NCBI GenBank assembly: GCA_003132605.1
Contig: PKYJ01000003.1
Location: forward strand, 1 to 5,758
Length of the DNA: 5,758 bases
Direction of reading: 5' to 3'
From: Peptococcaceae bacterium
GTDB taxonomy: Bacteria; Bacillota; DSM-12270; Thermacetogeniales; Thermacetogeniaceae
This document shows positions 4,851-5,758 of the stretch, in pieces. Position numbers and translations under genes: made by a program. Position 1 is the stretch's first letter. Each line of letters opens with the position of its first letter. The notes below the pieces were generated by a model. The model was given only the letters and a program-made list of their open reading frames with translations, searched no databases and was not told the origin of the DNA.

Positions 4851-5758
4851 CTAGCGCATCATGGTCAGGGCCATCAGGGCCTTGTGAACGTGGAGCCGGT
4901 TTTCCGCCTCGTCATAGATCACCGAGTGCGAACCGTCCATTACTTCTTCCGTAACCTCCACGCCGCGATCCGCAGGCATGCAGTGCATGTAGACCGACTC
5001 CTCCCTGGTCAGGGCCATCTTCCTGCTGTCCACGACCCAGCCCGGATATTGACCGATCATGGCAAGGCCTTCTTTTTCGTCTTCGGTAAGCATGATCGGG
5101 CCCCAGCTCTTGGGATAGACGACATCGGCGCCCTCGAAGGCAGCCTCCATGTCATCCATGATTTCAAATTTCACGCCATTGCTTTTGGCATATTGTTCGG
5201 CCAGGGCGACAATCTCCGGCTGGAGTTTGAATTCTTTCGGATGCGCCAGCACAACGTCCATGCCAAAACGCGGCATCAAGGTGATCAGGGATTGCGGCAT
5301 CGACAGTGGACGGATATAACCAGGCCCATACGTCCAGGAGATGACGAACTTCAAGCCCCTGGTGTTCTTTCCGAATTTCTCACGAATAGTATAGAGGTCG
5401 GCCAGGGCCTGGGTGGGATGGTAGATGTCGCACTGCATGTTGTAAACAGGTATCCTGGCATACTGTGCCAGGTTCATCATGTAGGCATTGCCGCCCACCA
5501 GCGTGTTGCGCACGCCAATGACGTGGCCAAAACGGGCCAACACTTCAATAGTGTCTTTCGGGCCCTCCCCATGGTCGATCTGGGTGGCCTTGGGCGTCAG
5601 GTAGTGGGCATGGCCACCGAGTTGGGTGATCCCCGCCTCGAAAGCGTTGCGCGTGCGGGTTGATTCTTCAAAGAACAGCATGAAAAGCGTCTTATTCTTG
5701 AGAATCGGCTCCACATCGATGTGCAGAGCGGTGTGCAGCTTGAGGTAGTCGGCAACCG
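4851..5758 (-). CDS. Knotted carbamoyltransferase, YgeW/acetylornithine type (5' end off the window)
   Basis: Cytoplasmic enzyme of the aspartate/ornithine carbamoyltransferase superfamily, transferring a carbamoyl group between carbamoyl phosphate and an amino compound; in catabolic loci it runs towards carbamoyl phosphate. The 301 visible residues run to the natural stop and probably lack only the first few dozen. STRTR (32-36) and HPTQ (113-116) bind carbamoyl phosphate, and HCMP (258-261) is the HCLP motif. WTYGPGYIRPLSMPQS (141-156) matches the Pro-rich insertion that forms the trefoil knot in acetylornithine, succinylornithine and YgeW enzymes. PKSWGP (215-220) stands where ornithine carbamoyltransferases have their SMG motif, so this is not an ordinary ArgF. 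The stretch from the CDIYHPTQ region through the knot to PKSWGP resembles YgeW as remembered. However, the stretch before HCMP is shorter and the C-terminus (DEAENRLHVHKALMAL) is like the acetylornithine/ornithine type. The GTG at 5714 is internal, because the frame stays open to the edge with family-like sequence. First visible gene of the operon. Substrate unknown. Confidence 0.93.
   Translation of the reverse strand, partial: VADYLKLHTALHIDVEPILKNKTLFMLFFEESTRTRNAFEAGITQLGGHAHYLTPKATQIDHGEGPKDTIEVLARFGHVIGVRNTLVGGNAYMMNLAQYARIPVYNMQCDIYHPTQALADLYTIREKFGKNTRGLKFVISWTYGPGYIRPLSMPQSLITLMPRFGMDVVLAHPKEFKLQPEIVALAEQYAKSNGVKFEIMDDMEAAFEGADVVYPKSWGPIMLTEDEKEGLAMIGQYPGWVVDSRKMALTREESVYMHCMPADRGVEVTEEVMDGSHSVIYDEAENRLHVHKALMALTMMR

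Noticed and set aside
4632..5663. 343-codon open frame on the plus strand across the carbamoyltransferase and aminohydrolase starts
   Set aside because: It is antisense to two genes with clear family motifs and spans their intergenic gap; its His/Val-rich translation looks like reverse-strand artefact.

Overview
The window carries five protein-coding genes, all on the minus strand and packed 48 to about 104 bases apart, so it reads as one polycistronic unit transcribed from right to left. In transcription order they are: a carbamoyltransferase of the knotted YgeW/acetylornithine type (5' end beyond the right edge), an SsnA-like metal-dependent aminohydrolase, an iron-sulfur flavoprotein, a tungsten-type aldehyde:ferredoxin oxidoreductase (AOR), and a UbiD-family prenyl-FMN decarboxylase (3' end beyond the left edge). 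No rRNA, tRNA, CRISPR array, transposon or phage gene was seen. No gap between genes exceeds about 104 bases.

The gene content points to a strict anaerobe. AOR is an oxygen-sensitive tungstopterin/[4Fe-4S] enzyme that uses ferredoxin, and compact-cysteine iron-sulfur flavoproteins are mainly found in anaerobic archaea and bacteria. The moderately high GC content and strong purine-rich Shine-Dalgarno sites (AGGAGG, GAGAGG) fit a GC-rich anaerobic Firmicute such as the Moorella/Desulfotomaculum-type Clostridia. The taxonomy is inference only.

Layout: 4851-5758 carbamoyltransferase; 4802-4850 gap with a perfect 7-bp inverted repeat and a strong ribosome site; 3434-4801 aminohydrolase; 2684-3385 iron-sulfur flavoprotein; 2599-2683 gap with a 6-bp GC hairpin; 709-2598 AOR; 605-708 gap with a 6-bp hairpin; 1-604 UbiD-like decarboxylase. 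Ribosome-site placement moves four of the five starts inward from the longest reading frame (the fifth gene's start is off the window).

How they may work together (inference): YgeW-type carbamoyltransferases and SsnA-type aminohydrolases occur together in anaerobic purine/heterocycle degradation loci of E. coli and gut bacteria. There, nitrogen heterocycles are deaminated and opened to ureido compounds, and a carbamoyl group is recovered as carbamoyl phosphate. Here those two genes are joined to a decarboxylase for conjugated or aromatic acids, a low-potential oxidoreductase and a flavoprotein that could pass electrons to or from it. The set suggests an anaerobic route for a carboxylated, amino-substituted N-heterocycle or a related compound, but no substrate can be read from the sequence. 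The most notable molecular oddity is a glutamine in the aminohydrolase where the family normally has its strand-6 catalytic histidine.
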